The notes under the pieces are model-generated. The model saw nothing but the letters and a program-made list of their open reading frames with translations, had not been told where the DNA came from and made no database searches. Of a stretch of 64,000 bases of DNA, positions 1 to 9,589 are shown piece by piece (position 1 is the first letter of the stretch; every line of letters begins with the position of its first letter). The stretch is from Halanaerobium polyolivorans (GTDB lineage Bacteria; Bacillota; Halanaerobiia; Halanaerobiales; Halanaerobiaceae), in assembly GCF_020711195.1 (NCBI RefSeq), contig NZ_JAJFAT010000012.1:24025-88024 (forward strand). Direction: 5' to 3'. A program made the translations under genes and the position numbers.

Positions 1-427
1 CCCAGGAACTATAAGCAGTGAAGATAGTTTTAAAAATAACATCTCCTAAGACTATTGCTGCTGCAGCTCCAAAAGCAGAACCAGAGGCAATTCCTAAAGT
101 ATATGGGCTGGCAAGTGGGTTTTTTAAAATTGACTGCATAATACTACCTGAAGATCCTAATGCTAAGCCTGTTATAATGGCTAAAGCGATTCTCGGCAAT
201 CTTAAATTCATCACAATACCTCTACTAAAACTACTATAATCCTGGCTGCCTATGCCAAATAGCTCACCAAAAAGGACTTTAATTGTATCACCGAAAGTAA
301 TACTTGCCACACCTAAAGTAATAGAAAAAATAGTTACTATCACTAAGAGGAATATTAAAAACAATAGAAATATCATTCTTTTTTTAAAAGCTCGATCATA
401 ATAATTTTCAGATCCTATCTTCTGCAT
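1..427 (-). CDS. btuC: FecCD-family ABC permease, N-terminal part (BtuC-like), cut by window edge
   Basis: The reading frame opens at an ATG (425-427) behind an AGGGGGC Shine-Dalgarno and stays open to the window edge, so only about 142 N-terminal residues are visible. The first membrane segment (about residues 15-40) is followed by the family hallmark NLRLPRIALAIITG and then the block LKNPLASPYTLGIASG, both typical of FecCD/BtuC permeases. It lies 42 bases downstream of the BtuF-like binding protein and shares its cobalamin riboswitch. The likely role is the membrane channel of a corrinoid importer. A heme or siderophore substrate is possible for the family, but the riboswitch favours cobalamin. 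The ATPase is presumably just outside the window. Confidence 0.85.
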   Translation of the reverse strand, partial: MQKIGSENYYDRAFKKRMIFLLFLIFLLVIVTIFSITLGVASITFGDTIKVLFGELFGIGSQDYSSFSRGIVMNLRLPRIALAIITGLALGSSGSIMQSILKNPLASPYTLGIASGSAFGAAAAIVLGDVIFKTIFTAYSSW

Positions 428-469
428 ATATAATTACTGCCCCCTAAGTCTACCGCTTGATAGCTAAAA

Positions 470-1477
470 TTAATCATTTGGATAAACTGCAATATCAAAT
501 TCCTCTTGCTCAAAAAATCTTTTTAACATTTCTTCTCTAATTAAACCTGGTTCTATATCAGCGAAAATATCAGGATGAAAAAATTTAGCATAATATAATT
601 TGCCTATGATAGAAAATATACCATTTTGTACATCCCAGGATATAATATGGACTCGTTCATCCTGAACTGCATTAGTATCTTTTAAAGCATTTCTATTCAT
701 CAGCTCATTTCTAGAATTCTGCATATCGGCTAAAGAATCATCTCTGCTAGCCATCTTTATAATTACATCGGGATTTTCTTCCCAGACAAATTCACTTGAA
801 ACTACCGGATAACTCCCTTCTAAATCATGGGCAATATTTATCCCCCCAGCAAAATCTATTAATGGATCTACTGTTGCTTTTGAGGTTCCGGTTCTAAATT
901 TACCCCTCCATTCCCAATAAACTAATGGTCTTTGCTCTCTTTCTACAGCAGCCAATCTATTTTCTATTAACTCCTCATATTCAGACATAAAAGCTTTAAG
1001 CTCTTCCGCCTTTTCTGAGTTATCTAATATTAAAGCAAAGTTATCTATTACCTGATTTAATCTATCTGGATCTGAGGTGCTCTCAACAACCACATCAATA
1101 CCAAAGGATTCAAAAACTTTTCTGTTTCTATCACTTAGCATAGTATCTGCAATAATCAAGTCAGGTTCAAGTTCAAGTACAGCCTCTATTTGAGGCCTAT
1201 TTGAAGAACTACCTACAACCGGAATGTCTTGGGCAGAACTCAATAAATCGGCATCCATTTCAGTTCTAGCTACGACCTTTTCTTCGCCTCCCAAAATTAT
1301 CAAGATCTCTATCATGGCTGGACTCATACAGATAATTCTTTCAACTGGAGTATCTATTTCCACTAGCTCTGCTTGATAATCTTCAATTACTATTTTTTCA
1401 GCTGCTGCATTGTTAAAAGAAAAGATTAAAATTAAAAGCAAAAATAATGTAAGTACTGAAGTAATTTTTTTAAGCAA
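470..1477 (-). CDS. btuF: ABC transporter substrate-binding protein, probable cobalamin-binding BtuF
   Basis: The 335-residue protein has an N-terminal hydrophobic signal segment (about residues 5-24, ending AAA) and no lipobox cysteine. It is followed by the bilobal periplasmic-binding-protein-like fold of the BtuF/FecB group, with blocks such as PVERIICMSPAMIEIL and LELEPDLIIADT. The start is TTG at 1475-1477, nine bases after a strong GGAGG within a repeated AGG tract; no better ATG exists. It is the first gene after a cobalamin riboswitch with a terminator and is followed by a BtuC-like permease, so the substrate is most likely cobalamin or another corrinoid. Family membership is secure; the ligand is inferred from regulation. 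Confidence 0.85.
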   Translation of the reverse strand: MLKKITSVLTLFLLLILIFSFNNAAAEKIVIEDYQAELVEIDTPVERIICMSPAMIEILIILGGEEKVVARTEMDADLLSSAQDIPVVGSSSNRPQIEAVLELEPDLIIADTMLSDRNRKVFESFGIDVVVESTSDPDRLNQVIDNFALILDNSEKAEELKAFMSEYEELIENRLAAVEREQRPLVYWEWRGKFRTGTSKATVDPLIDFAGGINIAHDLEGSYPVVSSEFVWEENPDVIIKMASRDDSLADMQNSRNELMNRNALKDTNAVQDERVHIISWDVQNGIFSIIGKLYYAKFFHPDIFADIEPGLIREEMLKRFFEQEEFDIAVYPND

Positions 1478-1507
1478 TTTAATCTACCTCCTCCTCCTAA
1501 AGGAATT

Positions 1508-1538
1508 AAAAAAACCTTATCTTTTCGGTAAGATAAGG
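1508..1538 (-). terminator. Intrinsic terminator of the btuF riboswitch expression platform
   Basis: On the minus strand a perfect 9-bp stem (arms 1538-1530 and 1523-1515, 6-base loop) is followed by seven T residues (1514-1508). It lies between the cobalamin aptamer and the btuF Shine-Dalgarno, as expected for riboswitch-controlled transcription termination. Confidence 0.85.
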
Positions 1539-1597
1539 GTATAGTTTGAGCATAAAAACCATACTGTTCTTGTGACAGAAGAGACAGTGGAAAATAA

Positions 1598-1786
1598 TTA
1601 GGCAGGTCTCCTGACTTCTGATCAAAAAGACTTATCCCTTCCCCATTAATTAGAATTAACAGGTGGTTAAAAAAGTCTTCACAAATAACCTATTATAAGA
1701 TTATTTAAACAGTTACAGTGGCGGGCCCGTTCAGGTTTTTCACCTGATTCCCTATTCACCTTTAACTAAGAGTTAAAGGCACCTAA
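1598..1786 (-). promoter_or_regulatory. Cobalamin riboswitch 1 (upstream of btuF-btuC)
   Basis: Read on the minus strand, the segment contains the conserved elements of the AdoCbl riboswitch: a 5' stem with GGGAATCAGGTG, the CCCGCCACTGTAACTG core, and the 3' B12-box ending GTCAGGAGACCTGCC. It sits between hemL and btuF and is followed by an intrinsic terminator. Cobalamin binding should reduce expression of the importer. A TATAAT-like -10 lies just upstream near 1795-1800, but I see no good -35. Confidence 0.95.
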
Positions 1787-1823
1787 TTATTATTATATTT
1801 AATTTAATTTTATATTAACTGGA

Positions 1824-3131
1824 TTATAATTTAGATTTAAGATGTTTTAGGACTTCATAATTTTTATCAATTGTAGTTTCTATATCTTGTTCTGAAATTG
1901 CTCTACTTATAAAATTAGCCTCAAATTGTGAAGGAGGCATATAAATTCCTGAGTTAATCATTTCTTTAAAGTAAGCAGCAAAAAGTTCAAGATCACAGTT
2001 CTTTACATCCTGATAATTTTTTACTTCTAACTCACTAAAGAAAAGTGTAAACATTGAGCCAACTCGATGAAATACAGCTGGAAATTGCAGTTTTTCAATA
2101 TTATTTTTGATTCCTGCCTCTAATTTTGCACCTTTACTTTCCAGCTCAGCGTAAACTTTTTTGTCTTTTAATTCTTTTAAGGTGGCTAAACCAGCCTGCA
2201 TGGCCATTGGATTACCGGAAAGAGTCCCTGCCTGATAAACCGGACCATCTGGAGCTACATAATCCATAATTTCTTTTTTTCCTGCATAAGCTCCAACGGG
2301 CATCCCCCCACCGATGATTTTACCAAAGGCACTTAAATCAGGTTTAATATCATATAATTCCTGAGCTCCACCACGAGCAATTCTAAATCCTGTCATAACT
2401 TCATCAAAAATAAGTAGTGAACCATTTTCTCTGGTGATTTCTCTCAAAAAATCCAGATAATCTTTTCCAGGATCGATAACTCCCATATTTCCCGTTATAG
2501 GTTCAAGAATAACAGCTGCTATCTGGTCACTAAATTTTTCAAACACTTTTTTTATTGATAAACGATCATTATAGGGAACCACGATAGTTTCCAGAGCAGT
2601 ATTTTTTGTAACCCCTGGACTACCCTTGATCCCTAGAGTTGCGATTCCTGAACCCGCATCGACTAAAAGGCTATCTCCATGACCATGATAACATCCTTCA
2701 AGTTTAATAATCTTATCTCTATTAGTAAAACCTCTTGCAAGTCTGATCGCGCTCATAGTTGCTTCTGTGCCTGAATTTACCATTCGTACTTTATCCACAG
2801 CTGGATAAAAATCTGTAATTAGTTCTGCTATTTCAGTCTCTATTTCTGTAGGTGCCCCAAAACTTGTACCTTTCTCAAGTTGTAAAGATAATTTTTCTTT
2901 TACCTCAGGTGGATTATAACCGAGAATCATTGGACCCCAGGAATTTACGTAATCAAGATATTTATTACCATCTATATCATAAAGATAAGCCCCTTCTCCT
3001 CTTTCTATAAAAATCGGCTCCATGTCTACAGCACTAAAAGCTCGAGCAGGACTATTGACACCACCAGGTATGAACTTTTTCGCTTTTTTGAAAGCGTGCT
3101 TGGATTTTTTCATCGTTAATCTTTTTAACAT
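1824..3131 (-). CDS. hemL: Glutamate-1-semialdehyde 2,1-aminomutase
   Basis: This PLP enzyme converts glutamate-1-semialdehyde to 5-aminolevulinate in the C5 tetrapyrrole pathway. The 435 residues match the usual family length. Visible landmarks are NSGTEATMSAIRLAR (about 119-133), YHGHGD (148-153), IFDEVMTGFR (241-250) and the PLP lysine in SAFGKIIGGG (K271). The ATG at 3131 is preceded by GGAGGAG located inside the end of hemB, with four bases between the genes, so translation is probably coupled. It is the last gene of the hemA-to-hemL operon. Nothing is missing or truncated. Confidence 0.97.
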   Translation of the reverse strand: MLKRLTMKKSKHAFKKAKKFIPGGVNSPARAFSAVDMEPIFIERGEGAYLYDIDGNKYLDYVNSWGPMILGYNPPEVKEKLSLQLEKGTSFGAPTEIETEIAELITDFYPAVDKVRMVNSGTEATMSAIRLARGFTNRDKIIKLEGCYHGHGDSLLVDAGSGIATLGIKGSPGVTKNTALETIVVPYNDRLSIKKVFEKFSDQIAAVILEPITGNMGVIDPGKDYLDFLREITRENGSLLIFDEVMTGFRIARGGAQELYDIKPDLSAFGKIIGGGMPVGAYAGKKEIMDYVAPDGPVYQAGTLSGNPMAMQAGLATLKELKDKKVYAELESKGAKLEAGIKNNIEKLQFPAVFHRVGSMFTLFFSELEVKNYQDVKNCDLELFAAYFKEMINSGIYMPPSQFEANFISRAISEQDIETTIDKNYEVLKHLKSKL

Positions 3132-3135
3132 CTTA

Positions 3136-4107
3136 TCACTCCTCCAGCCATTCTACAGCTTTATCTGCCCAATAAGTAATAATTATATCAGCACCTGCTC
3201 TTTTAATTGAGCATAACATTTCAAGTGCTACAGCTTTTTCATTTATCCACCCTTTTTCTGCTGCTGCTTTAATAATAGCATATTCTCCGCTAACACTATA
3301 TGCTGCAATTGGATAATTAAATTTTTGATCGGCTCGACTTATAATATCAAGATAAGAGAGTGCTGGTTTAACCATTATAATATCAGCGCCTTCTTCTATA
3401 TCAAGTTCCAATTCTCTTAATGCTTCTTCTGCATTAGCAATATCCATCTGATAACTACTTCTATCTCCCTGACCAGGGGCAGAATGAGCGGCATCTCTAA
3501 ATGGCCCATAAAATGACGAATGGTATTTTGCCGAATAAGCCATTATTGAAACATCACCATGACCGGCTTTATCTAGAGTTTCTCTAATTTTAGCAATTCT
3601 ACCATCCATCATATCAGAAGGGGCAACCATATCTGCTCCTGCTTCGGCATGAGAAAGTGCAACTTTAGACAATCTCTTTAAAGTTTGATCATTTTCAATC
3701 TTCCCTTCAGCTAAAATACCACAGTGGCCATGTTCAGTATATTGACACAGGCAAACATCTGTAATAACAAAAAGTCCGGGTAGCTTTTTCTTTAAAGTTC
3801 TAACTGCCCTCTGTACTATACCGTCTTCCTGCCAGGCACTTGATCCTTCGGCATCTTTATATTTAGGAAGCCCAAATAAGATTACAGCTTTAATTCCTAT
3901 ATCAACTAACCTTTGTGCTTCTATCAAAAGTTGGTCTAAAGATAAATGATAATTTTCAGGCATTGAAGAGATCTCTTCGCGAATATTTTCTCCATTAACT
4001 ACAAAAAGAGGCTTGACAAAATCTGATTTGTTTAGATGAGTTTCTCTGACCAAAGATCTTATATTTTCTGAACTACGTAAACGTCTAGGTCTTCTTTTTA
4101 AATTCAC
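3136..4107 (-). CDS. hemB: Delta-aminolevulinic acid dehydratase (porphobilinogen synthase)
   Basis: It condenses two 5-aminolevulinate molecules into porphobilinogen. The 323-residue protein keeps the two active-site lysines, in [16 protein letters not shown] (K194) and [12 protein letters not shown] (K247). It also has the cysteine ligand set of the zinc-dependent type (C119, C121 and C129 in [14 protein letters not shown]). It lies between the HemC-CobA-HemD fusion (79-base gap) and hemL (4-base gap) on the same strand, consistent with one tetrapyrrole operon. A GGAGGG lies just upstream of the start. Confidence 0.97.
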   Translation of the reverse strand: MNLKRRPRRLRSSENIRSLVRETHLNKSDFVKPLFVVNGENIREEISSMPENYHLSLDQLLIEAQRLVDIGIKAVILFGLPKYKDAEGSSAWQEDGIVQRAVRTLKKKLPGLFVITDVCLCQYTEHGHCGILAEGKIENDQTLKRLSKVALSHAEAGADMVAPSDMMDGRIAKIRETLDKAGHGDVSIMAYSAKYHSSFYGPFRDAAHSAPGQGDRSSYQMDIANAEEALRELELDIEEGADIIMVKPALSYLDIISRADQKFNYPIAAYSVSGEYAIIKAAAEKGWINEKAVALEMLCSIKRAGADIIITYWADKAVEWLEE

Positions 4108-4186
4108 ATCTATCCCTCCATAATTTAGTTGCTTTTGTGCTTAAGTTGTATTTTAGTTGGACAAAATTAATTGTATAAAACATTTA

Positions 4187-6721
4187 TTAGTCAAAGTAAA
4201 GTCTAATTGCCTCCATCAAACCCTCTATAGTATATTTTTCCGCCACTACTGCTGTATTCAAACCATTGTTTTTTGCAGTCTCCGCTGTAACAGGTCCAAT
4301 ACAGGCTGCCGGTATAAATTTTATTTTTTTCAATACTTCATTATAAGTAAACTGATCAAATTTTGATGAATTTAGAAGCTCGTTTATTCCCTCAATAAAA
4401 TATTCCACAGTAGATGAACTGGTAAAAGTCAATAAATCAAGCTGATCATTAATTATCATATCTATTATTTCTGCTTCAACTGCACATCTCTCTGTCCGAT
4501 AGGTAATAACATTTTTAACACCAGCTCCCATTTCTCTTAAAGCATTTTCCAGTCTTTTGGGAGCGATATTAGCCCTTGGAAGCAGAAAAGAAGCTTTCTC
4601 AAAATCTATTTCTCCTTTTGTTTCTAATTCTTTTAAATATTTTAAAATTCCTTCTGTAGAATAATCAGCTGGTATAAAATCGGCTTTTAAACCATTTTCT
4701 TTAAGCTTTTCAGCAGTTTTTGGACCTATAGTCATTATTTTAAGACCAGCAAGAGATCTTAAATCTTTGGCCATTTTCTCTAATTCTGCCATAAAGTATT
4801 TAACCCCATTAACCGATGTGAAAATAAGGTGGGTATAGTTTTGCAGCTCAGCTAAAGCTTTTTTAAGATCATCATTATCTTTTGCTGACTTTATTTCTAT
4901 CACCGGTGCGTTAACTGCAGCTCCAGCTTCTGCTTCTATCATTTTCATAAATGATTCTGACTGAGCAGCTGGACGAGTTATAAGTATCTGACGGCCAAAA
5001 AGGCTTTTCTTTTCAAACCAGGCCAGCTTTTCTTTTAAATTAACAACCTCTCCGATTATTATTACCGCAGGTGGTTTGAAAGCTATTTTTTTGACTTTAT
5101 CAGCAATATTAGAAATAGTGCCTACTAATGTCTGCTGTTTTGATCTTGTACCCCAGCGCACCAGAGCAGCAGGTGTGTCCGGACTTCTACCAGCAGCAAG
5201 AACCCTCTCTACAATTTTAGGTAAATTACCAACCCCCATTAAAATTACAAGAGTATCAACAGCAGCAGCTATTTTTTCTATTTCAATTGTGCTTTCCTCT
5301 TTATCTGCTGCTTCATGACCTGTTATAACCGCAAAAGATGAAGCAGTATGTCTTTGAGTTAGAGGAATCCCTGCATATAATGGTGCTGCTGTAGAAGAAC
5401 TAATTCCCGGAATAATTTCAAAATCGATTCCAGCATCCCGTAGTTTCAGTGCTTCTTCACCACCGCGACCATAAATAAATGGATCTCCTCCTTTTAGTCG
5501 GCAGACAATATTTCCTGCTTGAGCTTTTTCGATCATTAATTCTTCTGTTTCGGCCTGACTTAAATGATGGTCAGCAGCCTTTTTACCAACATATATTTTT
5601 TCTGCATCATTGGAAGCATATTCTAAAAACCGATTATTTGCCAGCCTGTCATAAAGTATAACATCTGACTCTTTAAGTATTCTAACTGCTTTAAGTGTTA
5701 ATAATGCTGGATCACCAGGGCCAGCACCTGTTAAATAAACCTTTCCTTTTCTTTTAGCTTTAGCACTTTCTTTAGAATTATTATTTAATCGGTCAATAAT
5801 GTCAGCAGCACCTTCTGCAAGCATTTCTTCTGCGAGCTCTTTAGCACCTTTTTTGACAGAATTTAAATTTAAATTGACTATTATTTTTTGCCTTCTCAAT
5901 AAATTACTGCCGTCAATTTCTGCCGCTGCAGCAGTTAATATCATTTGACCATCATTGATTAGTGCCTGGGCAGCTATTGGAGCATGACAGCCGGCATTCA
6001 TTGCTTTTAAAAAAGCATGTTCTGCCCAAACTTCAAGCGAAGTATCTTTTTCTTCAAGTTCTTTTAAAATTGATTTTAAACTTTTATCCTGTTTTCTGAT
6101 TTCAACAGCTACAGCACCCTGTCTGGCAGCAGGTAGACAAATATCTGGATCAACATATTCAGTTATTTTATCTTCAAGATCAAGCCTCAACAAACCTGCA
6201 GCAGCAAGTATTAAACCATCTAAATTTTCTTCCTTCATTTTGCGAAGTCGAGTATCTACATTGCCTCGAATAGAAACTATCTCTAAATCAGGCCTATAAG
6301 CCAAGAGCTGAGATTTGCGGCGAAGGCTTCCTGTTCCAAGTTTTGCTCCCCTGGGTAGTTCCGCCAGTTTTTTATCAGCCCCAACCAGTACATCAAGACG
6401 ATTGCTTCTATCAACTACCGCTGCAACTTCAAGTTCTGAGGGTAATTTGGTTGGTAAATCTTTAAAACTATGAATTGCCAGATCAATTTCTCCTTCTAAA
6501 AGGGCATATTCAATTTCTCTGATAAATATACCTTCAACATCAATCTCACTAAATTTTTTATCTCTTTCTCTATCACCAGTAGTTTCAATAGTTTTAACTA
6601 TAAATTCATAGTTTGGATATTTATTTTGCAGTTTGTTTTTGACAATATTACACTGTTTAAGAGCCAATCTGCTGTTTCTGGTTCCAATAATATATTTTTT
6701 CACCAAAATAATCATCCTCAT
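4187..6721 (-). CDS. hemC-cobA-hemD: Trifunctional fusion: hydroxymethylbilane synthase, uroporphyrinogen-III C-methyltransferase, uroporphyrinogen-III synthase
   Basis: One uninterrupted frame encodes three consecutive enzymes (residues numbered from the ATG at 6721). Residues about 8-312 are HemC: IGTRNSRLALKQ, HSFKDLPT with catalytic D88, and the dipyrromethane cysteine C245 in MNAGCHAPIAA. Residues about 326-567 are an SUMT/CobA methyltransferase: VYLTGAGPGDPALLT, RLKGGDPFIYGRG and IPGISSSTAAP. Residues about 575-844 are HemD. Together they make uroporphyrinogen III from porphobilinogen and methylate it to precorrin-2, the branch toward cobalamin and siroheme. CobA-HemD fusions are common in anaerobic Firmicutes; adding HemC is less usual. 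The real start may be TTG at 6706, nine bases after GAGG, which gives a more typical HemC N-terminus. Confidence 0.95.
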   Translation of the reverse strand: MRMIILVKKYIIGTRNSRLALKQCNIVKNKLQNKYPNYEFIVKTIETTGDRERDKKFSEIDVEGIFIREIEYALLEGEIDLAIHSFKDLPTKLPSELEVAAVVDRSNRLDVLVGADKKLAELPRGAKLGTGSLRRKSQLLAYRPDLEIVSIRGNVDTRLRKMKEENLDGLILAAAGLLRLDLEDKITEYVDPDICLPAARQGAVAVEIRKQDKSLKSILKELEEKDTSLEVWAEHAFLKAMNAGCHAPIAAQALINDGQMILTAAAAEIDGSNLLRRQKIIVNLNLNSVKKGAKELAEEMLAEGAADIIDRLNNNSKESAKAKRKGKVYLTGAGPGDPALLTLKAVRILKESDVILYDRLANNRFLEYASNDAEKIYVGKKAADHHLSQAETEELMIEKAQAGNIVCRLKGGDPFIYGRGGEEALKLRDAGIDFEIIPGISSSTAAPLYAGIPLTQRHTASSFAVITGHEAADKEESTIEIEKIAAAVDTLVILMGVGNLPKIVERVLAAGRSPDTPAALVRWGTRSKQQTLVGTISNIADKVKKIAFKPPAVIIIGEVVNLKEKLAWFEKKSLFGRQILITRPAAQSESFMKMIEAEAGAAVNAPVIEIKSAKDNDDLKKALAELQNYTHLIFTSVNGVKYFMAELEKMAKDLRSLAGLKIMTIGPKTAEKLKENGLKADFIPADYSTEGILKYLKELETKGEIDFEKASFLLPRANIAPKRLENALREMGAGVKNVITYRTERCAVEAEIIDMIINDQLDLLTFTSSSTVEYFIEGINELLNSSKFDQFTYNEVLKKIKFIPAACIGPVTAETAKNNGLNTAVVAEKYTIEGLMEAIRLYFD

Positions 6722-6733
6722 CTAAAATAATTT

Positions 6734-7447
6734 TTAAATATTTTTATCAAAAACAAAGGCCTCGATAATATCTGCTATCTCATCAATAAGATAATCAGCA
6801 GCCTTCTGATAAGTAGTTGATTTTTGATTAATATCAAGCTCAGTTATTTTTTCTTTATTTACTATGTTCTTAACTTTCTTCAAAAATATATCTCCAGCTA
6901 TTTCTCGAAATATTTTCCGCCTAATTTTCATATCAGAAATCTTTTTAATAATTCCTGGCCTCATTTCTGTCATAACTTCTAAAAGCAGCTGATATTCAAT
7001 TCCATATTTTTCTTCTAGATCTTTTCTAATTTTTCTAGAAAGAGCTGGTAATATAGAATCTGTAGAAGCAGTCAGAAGAAGTTTACCCCTATAATGAGCT
7101 GCTGGAACTGTGAAATCCGAAAGACCTGCATTATCTATAATATTAACCAAAATATCTTCTTTACCTGCTAAATATGCAATATCCTCGTTAGTTTTCCGGT
7201 TTCCTGTTGCAGCAAATACCAGAAATTTGTTTTTTAGATCATCCTCATCAAAACTTCTCTGCAACAAATTATAATTTTCTTTATCATTTTTAAAATATTC
7301 ATCAAAAGCAGGATTAAATTCTCGACTTACAACTGTAATATTAGCTCCTACAAAAAAAAGTCTTTTAAATTTTCTAAACCCAACTCTGCCTCCACCAACA
7401 ATTAGAATATCTTTATTATTTAAATCTAAATTAATCGGATAATCCAT
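6734..7447 (-). CDS. Precorrin-2 dehydrogenase / siroheme synthase N-terminal-type protein (CysG-N/Met8 family)
   Basis: The 237-residue protein starts with YPINLDLNNKDILIVGGGRVG, a Rossmann NAD-binding motif of the family that oxidises precorrin-2 to sirohydrochlorin; some members also insert metal. Further family blocks include the fingerprint DFTVPAAHYRGKLLLTAST (about 131-149). It is 3 bases from hemA and 12 bases from the HemC fusion. In this pathway it supplies sirohydrochlorin for the cobaltochelatase CbiK and possibly for siroheme. The C-terminal part is weakly conserved, so ferrochelatase activity is uncertain. Confidence 0.88.
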   Translation of the reverse strand: MDYPINLDLNNKDILIVGGGRVGFRKFKRLFFVGANITVVSREFNPAFDEYFKNDKENYNLLQRSFDEDDLKNKFLVFAATGNRKTNEDIAYLAGKEDILVNIIDNAGLSDFTVPAAHYRGKLLLTASTDSILPALSRKIRKDLEEKYGIEYQLLLEVMTEMRPGIIKKISDMKIRRKIFREIAGDIFLKKVKNIVNKEKITELDINQKSTTYQKAADYLIDEIADIIEAFVFDKNI

Positions 7448-7450
7448 AAT

Positions 7451-8743
7451 TTAATCACCAACTGCAAAAATTTTCTTTACCATTTTAAGCTTATCACGTT
7501 CTAAGTTTTCTTCTTCTGAAGCCAGATCTTTCAAACCCACTGTAGGCTGATGCATTATTTTATTTAACAGGCGGTGCCCAAGCTCTTCAATAATCTCTTC
7601 TGCTTTAAGTTCAGAATTTTTCAGGAGATGAAGTGCTCTTTCAACCTCAGCTTCTTTGATCTGTTTTGCATCACTTCTCATTTGTTTAATAATAGGAACA
7701 CAGCGTCTCTCTTTAAGCCAGTTCTCAAACTTATATTTCTCTTCTTTAATGATTTTTTTTGCTTTGACTGATTCACTTTCTCTAAAATCTAAATTCTTTT
7801 CAACGACCATTTTTAAGTCATCAATATTATAGAGATGAACTCCCGCTATCTCATCGACATCCTGGTCTATATCTCTGGGCATAGCAATATCAATTAAAAA
7901 CATTGGACCATGTTTCTTTTCTACCGCTTTAAGCATATCTTTTTTGTGAATAAGAGTATGAGGTGCTGCAGTTGAAGCGATAATTATATCAACTTCTGAA
8001 GCTTTATCTTTAAACTGCTCCCACCTTATTACTTCACCTCCATATTTTTCAGCAAGTTTGCTACCCCTACTGTAGCTGCGATTGGCCACAAGTATTCCTT
8101 CTACTCCATAGTTCATAAGGCTTTTCAGGGTCAATTCTGCTGTTTCCCCAGCACCGAGAATCATTACCTTTTCTCCATTTAATTCTCCAAATAAATCTCT
8201 TGCCAGTTCTACAGCCGCATAGCTGACAGAAACCGCTTTCTCACAAATCTTTGTTTGAGTTCTAATAACTTTACCAACTCTAATAGCTTCCAAACAGAGC
8301 TGATTTAAATATGTTGAAGTAAGATTTTCTTCTTTAAATTGTTTGTACTGTTCTTTAATTTGAGCCAGAATCTGAGTCTCGCCTTTTACAAGCGAATCAA
8401 GCCCTGCCGCTACCTTAAACAGATGCTCAACTACTTCTAAATCACGGTGTTGATATAAATAGTCATTTAAATCATTTGATTTATATTTAAAATGACCTTT
8501 AAGTTTGTCATGTAAAAAATTGAAAATATAAATTTCCATTTTTTCTATTTCCGAGTATTCCTGATTGGAATAAATATATATTTCAAAACGATTACAGGTA
8601 CTCAAAATAAAAATTTCTTCTATTTGTTTGTCTGCAGCATTAAGCTTGAGTTCATGCTTGATTTCTGATTCTTTTTTAGACAGCTGATCTCTAATACTGA
8701 TAGGTGCAGTTTTATGATTTATTCCAGAAACTAGTAAAAACAA
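7451..8743 (-). CDS. hemA: Glutamyl-tRNA reductase
   Basis: It reduces glutamyl-tRNA to glutamate-1-semialdehyde, the first committed step of C5 tetrapyrrole synthesis. The 430-residue protein shows the N-terminal GINHKTAPISIRDQL, the catalytic cysteine in ILSTCNRFEIY (C50), VKGETQILAQIKEQY (about 114-128), and an NADPH-binding MILGAGETAEL. The start is TTG at 8743, preceded by AGGGGAGG; no in-frame ATG is better placed. It is the first gene of the hem operon. The 84 bases separating it from cobS contain no clear terminator, so read-through from the cobalamin operon is possible. Confidence 0.96.
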   Translation of the reverse strand: MFLLVSGINHKTAPISIRDQLSKKESEIKHELKLNAADKQIEEIFILSTCNRFEIYIYSNQEYSEIEKMEIYIFNFLHDKLKGHFKYKSNDLNDYLYQHRDLEVVEHLFKVAAGLDSLVKGETQILAQIKEQYKQFKEENLTSTYLNQLCLEAIRVGKVIRTQTKICEKAVSVSYAAVELARDLFGELNGEKVMILGAGETAELTLKSLMNYGVEGILVANRSYSRGSKLAEKYGGEVIRWEQFKDKASEVDIIIASTAAPHTLIHKKDMLKAVEKKHGPMFLIDIAMPRDIDQDVDEIAGVHLYNIDDLKMVVEKNLDFRESESVKAKKIIKEEKYKFENWLKERRCVPIIKQMRSDAKQIKEAEVERALHLLKNSELKAEEIIEELGHRLLNKIMHQPTVGLKDLASEEENLERDKLKMVKKIFAVGD

Positions 8744-8827
8744 TAAAGCCCCTCCCCTCTAAAAATAAATATTCATTAAAGTGATTATTATTGTGAAATT
8801 TTATCTCTTATTTTGTTTCATTATAAT

Positions 8828-9589
8828 TTAAAATATTGCTGCTGTAATTAAAAATACTATTTCGGTTAACTCTATAATAGTGCCACAAAGATCTCCAGTT
8901 ATACCACCAATTTTTTTCTCTGACCAATTAGCTAAATAATAAACAAGTCCCGTGCTAATTACTGCTGCAGTAAAAAGTGTTTTTAGAAATTGTCCCCCAA
9001 AAATCAGAAAGATAAAGCTCAGTATTATAAGACTCAGCAAAAATGAATGAAAAACATCTATTTTTTTAGCGTTATCTTCCACACTTTTGGCCCAAACACT
9101 AGCTTCGGCAGCTTTAAAAAAACCAAGGGCTGCTGCTGCATAAAATCTTGCCATCACTCCAATAATCAGCAAAAATTCTAATTTAGATTCGATTAACAAT
9201 TCTTTAAAAAGTAAATATTTTAATATTAAGACTAAAATCAAAGCTACAACTGCATAAATTCCTGAATTTGAATCATGCATTATTTGAACGGTTTTTTCGC
9301 GATCTCTATCTGCAAAATAACCGTCAAAAAAGTCTCCTAAACCATCCAGATGAAGTGCCCCCGTCAAATAAACATATAAACCAAGCAGCAGTAGAGCTGT
9401 TATCTCATGTGAAAAAATAACTGCCAAAATGAAATGACTTAAAAAAACTATTGAGGCAATAATTAAACCAGAAAGAGGAAAAAATACTAACTTCATTTCA
9501 GCAGGATATTCTACTTTGACAGGGATTCTGCTCATAAAGCTCATTGTGTTTAAGAAATTGTTCCAATTTTTGTTTAAATTACTTCTCAA
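8828..9589 (-). CDS. cobS: Adenosylcobinamide-GDP ribazoletransferase (cobalamin synthase)
   Basis: This integral membrane enzyme joins adenosylcobinamide-GDP to alpha-ribazole (phosphate) in the last stage of the nucleotide loop. At 253 residues it has the usual size, several hydrophobic helices, and the acidic metal-binding motif ALHLDGLGDFFDGYFADRD (about 88-106) followed by MHDSNSGIYAV. The TTG start at 9589 overlaps the TGA stop of cobU and has GGAGG nine bases upstream. It is the final gene of the long cobalamin operon. Confidence 0.95.
   Translation of the reverse strand: MRSNLNKNWNNFLNTMSFMSRIPVKVEYPAEMKLVFFPLSGLIIASIVFLSHFILAVIFSHEITALLLLGLYVYLTGALHLDGLGDFFDGYFADRDREKTVQIMHDSNSGIYAVVALILVLILKYLLFKELLIESKLEFLLIIGVMARFYAAAALGFFKAAEASVWAKSVEDNAKKIDVFHSFLLSLIILSFIFLIFGGQFLKTLFTAAVISTGLVYYLANWSEKKIGGITGDLCGTIIELTEIVFLITAAIF

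Noticed and set aside
18..239. 73-residue plus-strand frame at the window start
   Set aside because: Its opposite strand encodes the conserved FecCD permease N-terminus.
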